From: Thermoplasmata archaeon
GTDB taxonomy: Archaea > Thermoplasmatota > Thermoplasmata > Lutacidiplasmatales > UBA184
Assembly: GCA_030044475.1 (NCBI GenBank)
Contig: JASHVP010000048.1
Coordinates: 1 to 7,703, forward strand
Direction of reading: 5' to 3'
DNA length: 7,703 nucleotides
This document shows positions 5,798 through 7,703 of this stretch, piece by piece (positions within the stretch are counted from its first letter, which is position 1; every line of letters begins with the position of its first letter). A program made the translations under genes and the position numbers. The notes beneath the pieces are model-generated. The model searched no databases, was not told where the DNA came from, and saw only the letters and a list, made by a program, of their open reading frames with translations.

Positions 5798-7703
<1,906 letters not shown>

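Overview
This 7.7 kb, very GC-rich window comes from an archaeon and carries ordinary housekeeping and metabolic genes on both strands. The archaeal assignment rests on an eL40 ribosomal protein, an archease, an archaeal/eukaryote-type isoleucyl-tRNA synthetase, a single-domain archaeal-style AMMECR1 protein, and TATA-like elements about 27-30 nt upstream of start codons (leaderless geometry). A Thermoplasmatota-type lineage would fit, but that is inference; no marker here fixes the phylum.

Layout: (1) 1-321 (+), C-terminal part of an unidentified multi-pass membrane protein. (2) 322-578, non-coding stretch rich in GC palindromes, ending in a TATA-like element. (3) 579-1529 (+), MoxR AAA+ ATPase. 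(4) 1574-3657 (+), a two-gene operon: short D-3-phosphoglycerate dehydrogenase (serA) and a class V aminotransferase joined by a 4-nt GTGA overlap, probably the first two steps of serine synthesis. (5) 3665-4073 (-), archease, convergent with the aminotransferase; its reading frame has no usual start codon. (6) 4168-4953 (+), soluble GT2 glycosyltransferase of the polyprenol-phosphate (DPM1-like) type, divergent from the archease. (7) 4960-5112 (-), 50-residue ribosomal protein eL40. (8) 5200-5835 (+), AMMECR1-family protein, divergent from eL40 across one TATA element. (9) 5798-7703 (-), C-terminal 634 residues of isoleucyl-tRNA synthetase, overlapping the AMMECR1 gene tail to tail by 38 nt.

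The genes fall into small transcription units with alternating orientation and very tight convergent junctions (7 nt, 6 nt, and a 38-nt overlap). First genes of units tend to have a TTT-led AT-rich box about 27-30 nt before the start and no Shine-Dalgarno. The internal gene (the aminotransferase) has a GGAGG motif at good spacing. Shared themes are translation (eL40, IleRS), tRNA splicing/ligation support (archease), serine synthesis and lipid-linked glycosylation. I found no mobile element, CRISPR array, tRNA, rRNA or convincing new multi-gene system. The points most worth checking are the archease start, the consistent leaderless promoters, and the palindrome cluster at 355-480.
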